A DNA stretch of 50,097 bases, taken from Fibrobacterota bacterium (GTDB lineage: Bacteria; Fibrobacterota; Chitinivibrionia; Chitinivibrionales; Chitinispirillaceae). The position numbers and the translations under genes are program-made. The stretch lies in contig PLTF01000152.1 of assembly GCA_003164335.1 (NCBI GenBank), forward strand, positions 15,066-65,162, written 5' to 3'. The notes under the pieces were generated by a model. It had not been told where the DNA came from, made no database searches, and saw only the letters and a program-made list of their open reading frames with translations. Below, in pieces: positions 36,891 through 43,156 of the stretch (position 1 is the stretch's first letter; each line of letters opens with the position of its first letter).

Positions 36891-37376
36891 ATGTGCAAAA
36901 ATTCCGTTTCCTGCTCCCGCAGGGAGTTCTGCCAAAAGATGTCGCTTGCAGCGCTGACGGCAGGAGCTGCCGCCTGCGGCCTGGAATCGTGCTCCACGAG
37001 GCTTGATGAAAAATTTTCCACCACCACCATCGATATCACGCAGCCCGCGTACTCCGTCCTCCAGCAACCGACCGGAATAGCCTATATCGAGGCGAATCTT
37101 GCCATTGTTTATTGCGCCTCAGCGACCGTTTATTACGCCTTTTCATCCATCTGCACCCATGCGGGATGCCAGCTTTCCATCCCTGCAAGCGGTTTTCTTC
37201 CGGCAGACGGAATTATAACCTGCGGATGTCATAACGCGGAGTTCAGTACGCAGGGACAGGTGCTGAAAGGTCCGGCGCAGCGAAACCTCACCAAATATTA
37301 CCCCGTGCTCAGCGGCCACGCTCTTATGATTTCCACCACACCGCTCAATGCCGACACCGGGACATCGAAGAGTTAG
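36891..37376 (+). CDS. Exported Rieske [2Fe-2S] protein
   Basis: The 161-aa protein has both Rieske boxes: CTHAGC and CGCH, giving two Cys and two His ligands. The N-terminus has a Tat-like SRREFCQKMSLAALTAG stretch and an Ala-rich segment ending in Cys, perhaps a weak lipobox. The ATG at 36891 has a strong AAGGAGG site; the frame is open to a TTG at 36885. It lies between a barrel protein and a cytochrome b5-like protein, so electron transfer in the periplasm is inferred. No membrane cytochrome b is nearby. Confidence 0.88.
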   Translation: MCKNSVSCSRREFCQKMSLAALTAGAAACGLESCSTRLDEKFSTTTIDITQPAYSVLQQPTGIAYIEANLAIVYCASATVYYAFSSICTHAGCQLSIPASGFLPADGIITCGCHNAEFSTQGQVLKGPAQRNLTKYYPVLSGHALMISTTPLNADTGTSKS

Positions 37377-37421
37377 ATTGAACTATATTATTCTTCACTA
37401 TTCCACGCTGGGAGGTACTGT

Positions 37422-37847
37422 ATGCTGAAATACTTCTTATATTGTTTCGTTTGTTGCTGTGCCATTGCCGGCAGCGCGAACGCCGGTGAACAGCTGGGGA
37501 GCGCGACAACGGCGTCCGCCGTATCGCCGAAATCGCCTGATACCGCGTTCCTCCGGCTGACCCTTGCCGAGCTCGCCGGCTATAACGGCCAGAACGGCAT
37601 GCCGGCCTATGTAGCGGTCTTTGACACGATTTACGATGTATCCAAGGTAAAGGCCTGGGCAAATGGCAAGCATCACGGAAGCAAGGCCGGCACCGATGTC
37701 ACCAAGGCCTTTATGAAGAGCCCCCATAAAAGATCGCTACTGAAGAAACTTAAGAAAGTGGGAATTATCGTTGCCGGAGGTAAATCGGCCGATGCAGGCG
37801 GCGGGGCCGTCGTCAAACCCGCACCGGACGCTCCGCCGACAAAATAA
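37422..37847 (+). CDS. Secreted cytochrome b5-like heme-binding protein
   Basis: The 141-aa protein has a signal peptide (cleavage near SANA) and a cytochrome b5/steroid-binding domain: FLRLTLAELAGYNG, YVAVFDTIYDVSKVKAW, then GKHHGSKAGTD and KSPHKRSLLKKL, whose histidines are the likely axial heme ligands. A Lys/Ala/Pro-rich tail follows. It is the third gene of the barrel-Rieske-b5 module, 45 bp after the Rieske gene with GGGAGGT before the start. It probably passes electrons to or from the Rieske protein. Confidence 0.85.
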   Translation: MLKYFLYCFVCCCAIAGSANAGEQLGSATTASAVSPKSPDTAFLRLTLAELAGYNGQNGMPAYVAVFDTIYDVSKVKAWANGKHHGSKAGTDVTKAFMKSPHKRSLLKKLKKVGIIVAGGKSADAGGGAVVKPAPDAPPTK

Positions 37848-37855
37848 TTCTCTAT

Positions 37856-39025
37856 TCAATCGCGGTCGAGTACCGCCACCGCTTCGATATGCTCGGTGTG
37901 GGGAAACATATCGACCCCCTGCAGTGAGATCAGACGCCACGAAGGCTGCAGCGCCCCGATGTCCCGGGCGAGCGACTCGGGGTTGCAGGAAACATAGATG
38001 ATTCTCGTGAACTTCCCCCCGGTCAGCGCCGCGATTACCGGTTCTGCGAGGCCCCGACGCGGTGGGTCGAGAATGACCGTATCGAATTCGCCTGCCGATG
38101 CCCCGGGCAGCGCAGTTTCCACGGCCCCGCAGATAAAACGGACATTCCGCACGCCGTTAGCCGCAGCGGCTCCCTTTGCCGCACTGATCGATGCGGCATT
38201 CTCCTCAATGCCGGTAATGTACCGCGATTTCTTCGAAATCCAGAGTGAAATGGACCCGATACCGCAGTAGCAATCCAGAACCGCCGGTCCCTTTTCAATC
38301 CAGCGCAGGACTTCATTGTAGAGAACCGGCATCTGGAACGGGTTGACCTGGAAGAAGGTCGATATGCCGACCTTGAACGTATAGGATCCGAGCTTTTCAA
38401 AGAGGAAAGGCCTCCCCCACCAGGCGAACTCACGGTCGCCGAGTACCACATTCGTTCGCCGGATATTGACATTCTGGATGATCCCGACGATTTTTGCTCC
38501 GGATACGGTCCGGTGCGCGGCTTCGAGCAGCGTTGCCGCAAGACGCCGGGAACCTGTCGGCCGCTCCCCGCTGGTCACCAGCCCCACTAGAATTTCGCCG
38601 GTCCCCGCCCCTTTGCGTAAAAGGATATGGCGAAGGAAACCGCTATGCTTCACCTCGTCGTAAGCCGAAATCCCCTGCACATTAGCCCAGTCGCGGGCGG
38701 CATCGACAATGCCGGTAAGGTCACGGTCCTGGATCGGGCAGGTGTGCTGGTCCACGATCGTGTGCGAATCGCGGGCATAGCAGCCGACGATCACCTTCCT
38801 GCCCATTTTTTTGACGCCGAAAGGAAGCTGCACCTTATGGCGATAGTTGCTCACCACCGGGCTCGGAATAACGGGAGGCATTGTTGCCAAACTGAGCGGT
38901 GCAAAGATCCTCTGAAGAGTCCGATGCTTTTCGCGCAGCTGCTCCTCATAGCTCATGGAAATGAGTGAGCACCCGCCGCATTGAGCTGAATGGGGACACT
39001 GCTGAGGACTTTTTGAGGAGGACAT
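37856..39025 (-). CDS. rlmD: 23S rRNA (uracil-1939-C5)-methyltransferase-like
   Basis: The 389-aa protein has the iron-sulfur pattern CPHSAQCGGC near its start with a further Cys in DQHTCPIQ, the SAM-binding VLDCYCGIGSISLWI, the motif VILDPPRRGL and the catalytic VSCNPESLARD. This fits the RlmD/RumA family, although members of the wider TrmA/RlmC/RlmD group can differ in target. A TRAM domain seems to be absent. The ATG at 39025 is chosen since the Cys motif follows soon after; a longer frame exists to 39085. Confidence 0.88.
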   Translation of the reverse strand: MSSSKSPQQCPHSAQCGGCSLISMSYEEQLREKHRTLQRIFAPLSLATMPPVIPSPVVSNYRHKVQLPFGVKKMGRKVIVGCYARDSHTIVDQHTCPIQDRDLTGIVDAARDWANVQGISAYDEVKHSGFLRHILLRKGAGTGEILVGLVTSGERPTGSRRLAATLLEAAHRTVSGAKIVGIIQNVNIRRTNVVLGDREFAWWGRPFLFEKLGSYTFKVGISTFFQVNPFQMPVLYNEVLRWIEKGPAVLDCYCGIGSISLWISKKSRYITGIEENAASISAAKGAAAANGVRNVRFICGAVETALPGASAGEFDTVILDPPRRGLAEPVIAALTGGKFTRIIYVSCNPESLARDIGALQPSWRLISLQGVDMFPHTEHIEAVAVLDRD

Positions 39026-39133
39026 TGGTAAAAAAATACCTCTGGACGGCCCTTTCGGCGGAAGAACTCTCCAACCGCTTTTCACAATCCTTGCCTCGAT
39101 TGAGGGGGAGCATTTATTTTAGTGGGCTGTTAT

Positions 39134-39209
39134 TGGGGTGTAGTTCAATTGGTAGAACACCAGACTCTGGATCTGGGCGTTTGAGGTTCAAGTCCTCACA
39201 CCCCAGCCA
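39134..39209 (+). tRNA. tRNA-Gln (anticodon CTG)
   Basis: The acceptor arm TGGGGTG pairs with CACCCCA, and the T arm GAGGTTCAAGTCCTC is intact. The anticodon stem CCAGA/TCTGG holds loop CTCTGGA, giving anticodon CTG. The 3' CCA is encoded. Confidence 0.93.
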
Positions 39210-39220
39210 TTTATCATGAA

Positions 39221-39295
39221 GGCGCTATCGTCTAGGGGTCAGGACGGGTGGTTCTCAGCCATCAAACTGGGGTTCGATTCCCCATAGCGCTACCA
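39221..39295 (+). tRNA. tRNA-Glu (anticodon CTC), integration target
   Basis: Acceptor GGCGCTA pairs with TAGCGCT (one G-T pair), T arm TGGGGTTCGATTCCCCA is intact, and the anticodon stem GGTGG/CCATC holds loop TTCTCAG, giving anticodon CTC. CCA is encoded. From the first base of the anticodon loop onward the sequence is duplicated at 44323, so this gene is the attachment site for the downstream element. Confidence 0.93.
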
Positions 39296-39297
39296 TG
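39252..39297 (+). repeat. attL-type 46-bp direct repeat (tRNA-Glu 3' half)
   Basis: These 46 bp are identical to 44323-44368. The repeat starts exactly at the anticodon loop, runs through the T arm and CCA, and ends 2 bp beyond. This is the pattern of tyrosine-recombinase integration at an anticodon-loop crossover. Confidence 0.92.
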
Positions 39298-39420
39298 ATA
39301 AATCGGCTGAAAAATGGCTTTTCCTGCATGATTTCGGCATTTTTGAGGATTTTTTTATTTAGTCCCCCTGCAATGCAAAATCCCTGAAATACCCTGAAAA
39401 TCCCCCTGTTTTCCCTACGG

Positions 39421-39441
39421 TGTGAAGACGGTGTGAAGACG
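39421..39441 (+). repeat. Left arm-type repeats (two TGTGAAGACG, 11-bp spacing)
   Basis: TGTGAAGACG occurs at 39421-39430 and 39432-39441. A third, less exact copy (CGTGAAGACT) is at 39485-39494. The same pair with the same 11-bp spacing occurs at 44231-44251 near the other end of the element. They are good candidates for integrase arm-binding sites. Confidence 0.65.
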
Positions 39442-39668
39442 ATCACACAACGAAAACGCTGATTTTCACGTTTTTTGCCGAAAACGTGAAGACTATGCGG
39501 CACGAAGAAAAAACAGAATGCCGGGTGCTTGCCACACCTGTTATTAATGCCTTGATTTTCAGGGTGATTAGGAATTAAATTCTTTCCATAAGATGCAGTA
39601 GAAAAATAAAACCGGAGCGAATTATAGTATAAAAATTTGACAAAAGAATAATATAGCCGTTTTTCTGG

Positions 39669-39828
39669 AGCCCGAAACGCCAATCAGTGACAGAAAAATG
39701 GTACACGCTGTTTTTATAACGGCGTCGTACCGTTTTTGTGTCGAGGATTCTTCGGAATCTTTCGGGCTATTAGGTGAAAGCCTGATTGCTGATTGGCGTC
39801 ACACGGGAATGCGTGCGACGCCTTTTTT
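39669..39828 (+). ncRNA. Structured RNA with predicted pseudoknot, ending in a terminator
   Basis: Several long complementary segments nest in 160 nt. AGCCCGAAA (39669-39677) pairs with TTTCGGGCT (39760-39768). The next ten bases, CGCCAATCAG (39678-39687), pair with CTGATTGGCG (39789-39798). The order A-B-A'-B' is a pseudoknot. Between them are a long imperfect hairpin (39689-39742, about 24 pairs) and a 7-bp hairpin with a TTCG tetraloop (39744-39761). B' overlaps the 5' arm of the terminator hairpin at 39795, so the two may compete. I do not recognise a known RNA class. A cis-regulator of the lipoprotein gene or a free RNA are both possible. Confidence 0.6.
39795..39828 (+). terminator. Intrinsic terminator of the structured RNA
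   Basis: GGCGTCACACG pairs with CGTGCGACGCC (one A-C mismatch) around a 6-nt loop and is followed by TTTTTT. The first four bases also belong to the 3' strand of the predicted pseudoknot. Confidence 0.82.
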
Positions 39829-39878
39829 ATTGCATAAATTCGAAAGCGTTTTAAACATAAAAAAAGGAGGGTTTTCAA

Positions 39879-39899
39879 ATGGATGCCGACACTTCATAG
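39879..39899 (+). CDS. Possible 6-aa leader peptide
   Basis: A very strong site AAAAAAGGAGGG precedes ATG at 39879, but the frame (MDADTS) ends after six codons; an overlapping frame at 39883 encodes nine (MPTLHSNSG). A good site with no normal gene behind it suggests a leader peptide or the remains of a gene. The lipoprotein starts 75 bp later. Confidence 0.3.
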   Translation: MDADTS

Positions 39900-39974
39900 C
39901 AATAGCGGCTGATCAACGTTTTTACCCTGAGCGAGATAATCATTATCACATCAAACCAATCAAAAGGAGCAAGT

Positions 39975-40592
39975 ATGTTTAAGGCTATTCAAAAGATTCT
40001 TTGTGGTGCGGCTATTTTTTGTGGAATATTCGTCTTCAGTTGCAGTAGCCCCAATTCAACCCCCGCTCCTTCGCCAGCTATCGGCAATTGGAACGGAACC
40101 GTGTCCTTAACCGACAGTGAGAGTGTGTCAGCTGTTCCGACTAGATTGAATGAAACCATAGATTTGCTGTTATATATTACTAGCAGCACTTATACCAGGA
40201 CCCAGACGGACACGGCTACCACAGTTTCATATGTGACGACCGATTCGACATATTCGCATGATTCGACATATTCGATAGGCTTGTTGGGGTTGGGAGGAGA
40301 CACCACTGTCGTTATCATAGACTCGACTAGCCCTGTCACTCACGTTTCCCCAGTTACGACAACCTCTGTTTATACCGACACCGGCACGTGGACCACTTCC
40401 GGAAACTCCATTGTTTTGACGACTCCAAGGTACTGGGTGTCCGTTAATGGCGCTACACCAACAATACAAACGGCTCCTTATACAACGAGCAGTCCCATAA
40501 CTGGAATTTCTGGAAACACATGGTCATTCCCTTTCCCTTGGACGAAACTAAATGGTTCAAGCGCCACGGCGTCCATTGCATTGACTGATTAA
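39975..40592 (+). CDS. Thr/Ser-rich lipoprotein with lipocalin-like pattern
   Basis: The 205-aa protein has a lipoprotein signal (IFCGIFVFSC, lipid attachment at the Cys near 23). The mature part begins GNWNGTVSL and later has GTWTTSGNSIVLTTPR, a pattern of small lipocalin-like lipoproteins. It is rich in Thr and Ser and has a short internal repeat (DSTYSHDSTYS) from a 15-bp direct repeat at 40242-40274. AAAGGAGCAAGT precedes the ATG. A terminator follows directly, so it is a single-gene unit behind the structured RNA. The function is unknown. Confidence 0.75.
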   Translation: MFKAIQKILCGAAIFCGIFVFSCSSPNSTPAPSPAIGNWNGTVSLTDSESVSAVPTRLNETIDLLLYITSSTYTRTQTDTATTVSYVTTDSTYSHDSTYSIGLLGLGGDTTVVIIDSTSPVTHVSPVTTTSVYTDTGTWTTSGNSIVLTTPRYWVSVNGATPTIQTAPYTTSSPITGISGNTWSFPFPWTKLNGSSATASIALTD

Positions 40593-40611
40593 TTGGTTTT
40601 TTCCTAATATT

Positions 40612-40650
40612 GCGAACGCCTTTTCCCAATAGAAAAAGGCGTTCGCTTTT
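40612..40650 (+). terminator. Terminator after the lipoprotein gene
   Basis: GCGAACGCCTTTT pairs perfectly with AAAAGGCGTTCGC around a 9-nt loop and is followed by TTTTATT. Confidence 0.88.
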
Positions 40651-40685
40651 ATTCAACCTACTACCTTAAAAAGGAAGAAATAAAT

Positions 40686-40850
40686 ATGCCGATACCTCTT
40701 TATAAAACCCATCTATTTTGGATTATTATTACCGCTATCCTTACAGCAATACTTGTCTTTTGGCAAGTTCTTGGGGGAAATAATTCAAACAGCAATACAA
40801 AAACAAGAAATCATATTACAGGATATACAAAGCAGCATAGCCACTTTTAA
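40686..40850 (+). CDS. 54-aa single-pass membrane peptide
   Basis: This short gene has a ribosome binding site (AAAGGAAG) 9 bp before its ATG. The product has one strong membrane segment (LFWIIITAILTAILVFWQVL, residues 10-29) and a polar Asn/Lys/His-rich tail. It stands between the lipoprotein terminator and the iteron array. No family is recognised; small membrane peptides of this kind include toxins, regulators and exclusion proteins. Confidence 0.5.
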   Translation: MPIPLYKTHLFWIIITAILTAILVFWQVLGGNNSNSNTKTRNHITGYTKQHSHF

Positions 40851-40928
40851 ACCCCTCCCTAATATCTTAAATGGATAATGGTGTTATATTCACTATATTC
40901 ACTATATAGCCTTTTTCTCCGCTCATCG

Positions 40929-41003
40929 ATCTCGATAAACCCTCCCGGATTTCGATAAATACTCTCACGATTTCGATAAATACCCGCTACAATTTCGATA
41001 AAT
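40929..41003. repeat. Iteron array: four ATTTCGATAAAT-type repeats
   Basis: Copies lie at 40929-40940 (ATCTCGATAAAC), 40949-40960, 40970-40981 and 40992-41003 (three identical ATTTCGATAAAT). Steps are 20, 21 and 22 bp, about two helix turns. They sit directly upstream of the zinc-ribbon gene at 41043. They may be binding sites for a replication initiator or an operator for that gene. Confidence 0.75.
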
Positions 41004-41042
41004 ACGCTATATTTATACATCTATTGAGGAGGCGTCGAAAGA

Positions 41043-41483
41043 ATGGGTGGAAGCACATCCAGCCGATGGGGCAAAAACTATGAAAGAAGGCCAATCGTTG
41101 AAGAGACGTGGGCAATCGATATTGCCCAATTCTTGCCGTTCCTCGCCAAGCGGGGAAAGGAAATACAATCTGGAGTAATTCAGGTAACGCGCAAAACCCC
41201 TCCCGGTTCATTTCCCGCTAACTTTTTTCTTGAAGATAATGCAATATTGATTCATTTTAAAAAGTCCGATGGTGATCGCGTAGTCGATAATAAGATCAAA
41301 GTTAAGGTATTTCAGCGAAAAGGGTTTTTTCGGCAAAAATGGCTTTTTGAATGCCACCATTGCGGAGAATATTGTGAAAAGCTTTATATTCGCCTTGATA
41401 AGCCACCCATTCCCGAGGAATTCTGTTGCAGACTTGGAAGTTGTTTAAGCTATGAAAGTAGGTTAAAGAGCCGGAAGGGATAA
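41043..41483 (+). CDS. Small zinc-ribbon protein of mobile elements
   Basis: The 146-aa protein starts with a Ser/Arg segment and ends in a zinc-ribbon-like domain: CHHCGEYCEKLYIRL, then EEFCCRLGSCLSYESR. Similar short proteins with FxCPxC...LYxP...FxCRxCxxLxYxSQ are common in plasmids and integrative elements and have no known function. GAGGAGG precedes the start at a slightly long distance. It is followed 3 bp later by the 294-aa gene, so they form an operon controlled from the iteron region. Confidence 0.65.
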   Translation: MGGSTSSRWGKNYERRPIVEETWAIDIAQFLPFLAKRGKEIQSGVIQVTRKTPPGSFPANFFLEDNAILIHFKKSDGDRVVDNKIKVKVFQRKGFFRQKWLFECHHCGEYCEKLYIRLDKPPIPEEFCCRLGSCLSYESRLKSRKG

Positions 41484-41486
41484 AAT

Positions 41487-42371
41487 ATGGAATCGATTGA
41501 ATTTTTAAATGGTTTCCTGAATGAAAAAGATGAATTTAAAAAAACCAGCGCCTTAATTGATTTTCTATGCTCGCTTAATTCTTTTGATCTCAACAGTGTA
41601 CTGTTTCCGACGAATATTCTAAAATACCAAAAAATCCCAAACGGGAAAGAAGCACAATTCAGTATAAACGATGATGTCATAAATGAATCTGGAAAAGAGA
41701 CCGTTTTTCATTTGTTGTGCGTAGAGATAGCATCACGTTCAAAACTGTATTCAATACCTCTTCCACCTCGGATTATTCAAGCGTTGATAAGGGGTGGTAT
41801 TGAATGGCTCAAATATGCCTTTGCTGGCGGTACTTCTGAAATATCAGGTGCCTCTTGGGACCATTTTCTTTATTGTGTCCTGCCTGTTTATGTTTTGTCC
41901 ATAGATGGAAAGTCACATCAATTCAATTTTGCCAATGGAAATAAGCGTATCATGCAACAGGGTTGGGTCAAACGCAGTGACCTTATAAAGGAAGTGGTCA
42001 TCAATGATAAAACAGGAAGCTTTAACCAATTGCAAGCAGTGAATAGCAAGTTCTTCCGATTGCATCCTGAGATTAATTTTCAAGTTGTTTGCCGGTCTCT
42101 CTTCTTGAATTTTCTCGAAAATGAAGACAAATGCTTTACCCGATTATTTTGGGGAGCGTTCGCGATGGCCGATATTGAAGATTGCATGGCCGAAGCGGCT
42201 AAATTTTTGGCAATTCAGGAGGTAGCTGCGAATATGAAGCCAATTACACTTGAAGGACCTCTTTGCGCATACTGCAAAATAAAACCTATTCCCTCTAACC
42301 GTCTTGCCCGCGATGCCATATATTGCTCTGCTAAATGTCAAAAGGATGCCGCTAACCAGCGCTCAAAATAG
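41487..42371 (+). CDS. Unknown protein with C-terminal zinc ribbon
   Basis: The 294-aa protein is not recognised over its first 250 residues, which are mixed alpha/beta with no signal peptide. The last 40 residues form a zinc-binding pattern (CAYCKIKPIPSNRLARD, YCSAKCQKDAANQRSK) like the ribbons at the C-terminus of DNA-binding or CGNR proteins. GGAAGGGAT precedes the ATG, and the gene is 3 bp from its partner. Because it is the largest non-integrase gene of the element, it may be its initiator or main effector, but this is only an inference. Confidence 0.65.
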   Translation: MESIEFLNGFLNEKDEFKKTSALIDFLCSLNSFDLNSVLFPTNILKYQKIPNGKEAQFSINDDVINESGKETVFHLLCVEIASRSKLYSIPLPPRIIQALIRGGIEWLKYAFAGGTSEISGASWDHFLYCVLPVYVLSIDGKSHQFNFANGNKRIMQQGWVKRSDLIKEVVINDKTGSFNQLQAVNSKFFRLHPEINFQVVCRSLFLNFLENEDKCFTRLFWGAFAMADIEDCMAEAAKFLAIQEVAANMKPITLEGPLCAYCKIKPIPSNRLARDAIYCSAKCQKDAANQRSK

Positions 42372-42372
42372 T

Positions 42373-42401
42373 TAGTATAGGTAGTATACTAAGGTAGTAT
42401 A
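42373..42401. promoter_or_regulatory. TAGTATA repeats, possible operator
   Basis: TAGTATA occurs at 42373-42379, 42382-42388 and 42395-42401, with a palindromic AGTATACT in the middle. The cluster lies upstream of the acidic-protein gene. It may bind a regulator or contain promoter elements. Confidence 0.4.
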
Positions 42402-42525
42402 GATCCCCTACTAAGTATTTCCTGCCATTTCCTACCCGACGCATTAATTTTGTATGGTAAGCTTCGCGCGAAGAAGCGTCCAATAACAGGATATTTCGTA
42501 TATACCCTTTAAAAAAGGAGGTTTT

Positions 42526-42783
42526 ATGCGTTCAAGAGAAAAACTTGAAGCGCTGGTGGAAAACGCCTATCAAAACGGGCAAAAGCTGGATTCTTTCGGC
42601 GATTATAACGAAGGAACTCAGGAGGGACATGATGCCGGTTTCTTTCAATACGGCGGATTATATCTTGTTGTCGAACGAAACGACGACGATGTGCAAATCG
42701 ATGATTATATTGATGCACAAGAGGCCCGGTTAGATTTCGAGGAGATCAAGGAGGAAATTGAGGCGGAAATTGAAGACGATTAA
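42526..42783 (+). CDS. Very acidic 85-aa protein
   Basis: The small protein has about 26 Asp/Glu against 7 Arg/Lys, with a DDD/DD middle part and a helical acidic tail (EEIKEEIEAEIEDD). A very strong AAAAAAGGAGG site precedes the ATG, so high expression is likely, and an intrinsic terminator follows. No family is recognised. Strong acidity and position in a mobile element would suit a DNA-mimic or anti-defence protein, but this is an inference. Confidence 0.65.
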   Translation: MRSREKLEALVENAYQNGQKLDSFGDYNEGTQEGHDAGFFQYGGLYLVVERNDDDVQIDDYIDAQEARLDFEEIKEEIEAEIEDD

Positions 42784-42804
42784 TGATTTAAAAACAACCG
42801 AAAG

Positions 42805-42832
42805 CCCCGCGAAAAAGGTCGCGGGGTTTTTC
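42805..42832 (+). terminator. Terminator after the acidic-protein gene
   Basis: CCCCGCGA pairs with TCGCGGGG around a 6-nt loop, followed by TTTTTCC. Confidence 0.9.
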
Positions 42833-42854
42833 CTTTTTAGAGGAACGCTTATTT

Positions 42855-43082
42855 ATGAATGAGAACAGTAACGAGACAGAAAAAAATGAAATGCCTTCAA
42901 ATAAACGTGGGGACTATAACGGCTGTTATACTACGGAATCGCTTGCAATCCGCTTGAATGTTAGCAAAAAATTGATTGTGTCGCACAGGCGGAGTATTTC
43001 CGGCGCAATGAAGATTGGCCGAATCTGGCGTTTTGATAAGGCAGCGGTAGAGAAAAAACTGCTTTCAGGTGCTCTTTTTTAA
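42855..43082 (+). CDS. Excisionase-like HTH protein (element 1)
   Basis: The 75-aa protein has a MerR-like winged helix: YTTESLAIRLNVSKKLIVSHRRS, then MKIGRIWRFDKAAVEKKLL. This is the pattern of excisionase/HTH_17 proteins that bend DNA near att sites. It is 74 bp upstream of the integrase, as expected for an xis-int pair, and resembles the protein encoded at 45606-45815. Confidence 0.8.
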   Translation: MNENSNETEKNEMPSNKRGDYNGCYTTESLAIRLNVSKKLIVSHRRSISGAMKIGRIWRFDKAAVEKKLLSGALF

Positions 43083-43156
43083 AATTGCGTTTTGGGGCTT
43101 AAAATGCTATTTTATAGGGGCAAGCATCCGGCATTCATAACCCGAAACGAGGGAAT

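Larger units (their letters stand above)
39296..39974. other. Long non-coding left end of element 1
   Basis: These 679 bp hold no supported protein gene of normal size. They contain the arm repeats (39421-39494), a pair of CCCTGAAA repeats at 39382-39399, the structured RNA (39669-39828) and two overlapping mini-frames at 39879-39912 behind a strong ribosome binding site. Two longer open frames crossing the region lack binding sites and conflict with the tRNA or RNA structure. Confidence 0.6.

Noticed and set aside
39255-39683. Leftward 142-aa open frame across the tRNA-Glu end
   Set aside because: It overlaps the tRNA, arm repeats and the structured RNA, has no ribosome binding site and no protein-like pattern.
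39669-39828. Retron, type III toxin-antitoxin RNA or guide RNA for a TnpB-like nuclease
   Set aside because: No reverse transcriptase, ToxN-like RNase or TnpB/IscB nuclease is encoded nearby, and the RNA has no tandem repeat unit.
39698-39982. Rightward 94-aa open frame before the lipoprotein
   Set aside because: It runs through the RNA hairpins and the intrinsic terminator, and its start has no binding site.
40242-40274. CRISPR-like short repeats
   Set aside because: Only two 15-bp copies 18 bp apart, inside the lipoprotein coding sequence and encoding a DSTYS repeat. No CRISPR array or cas gene is visible anywhere.
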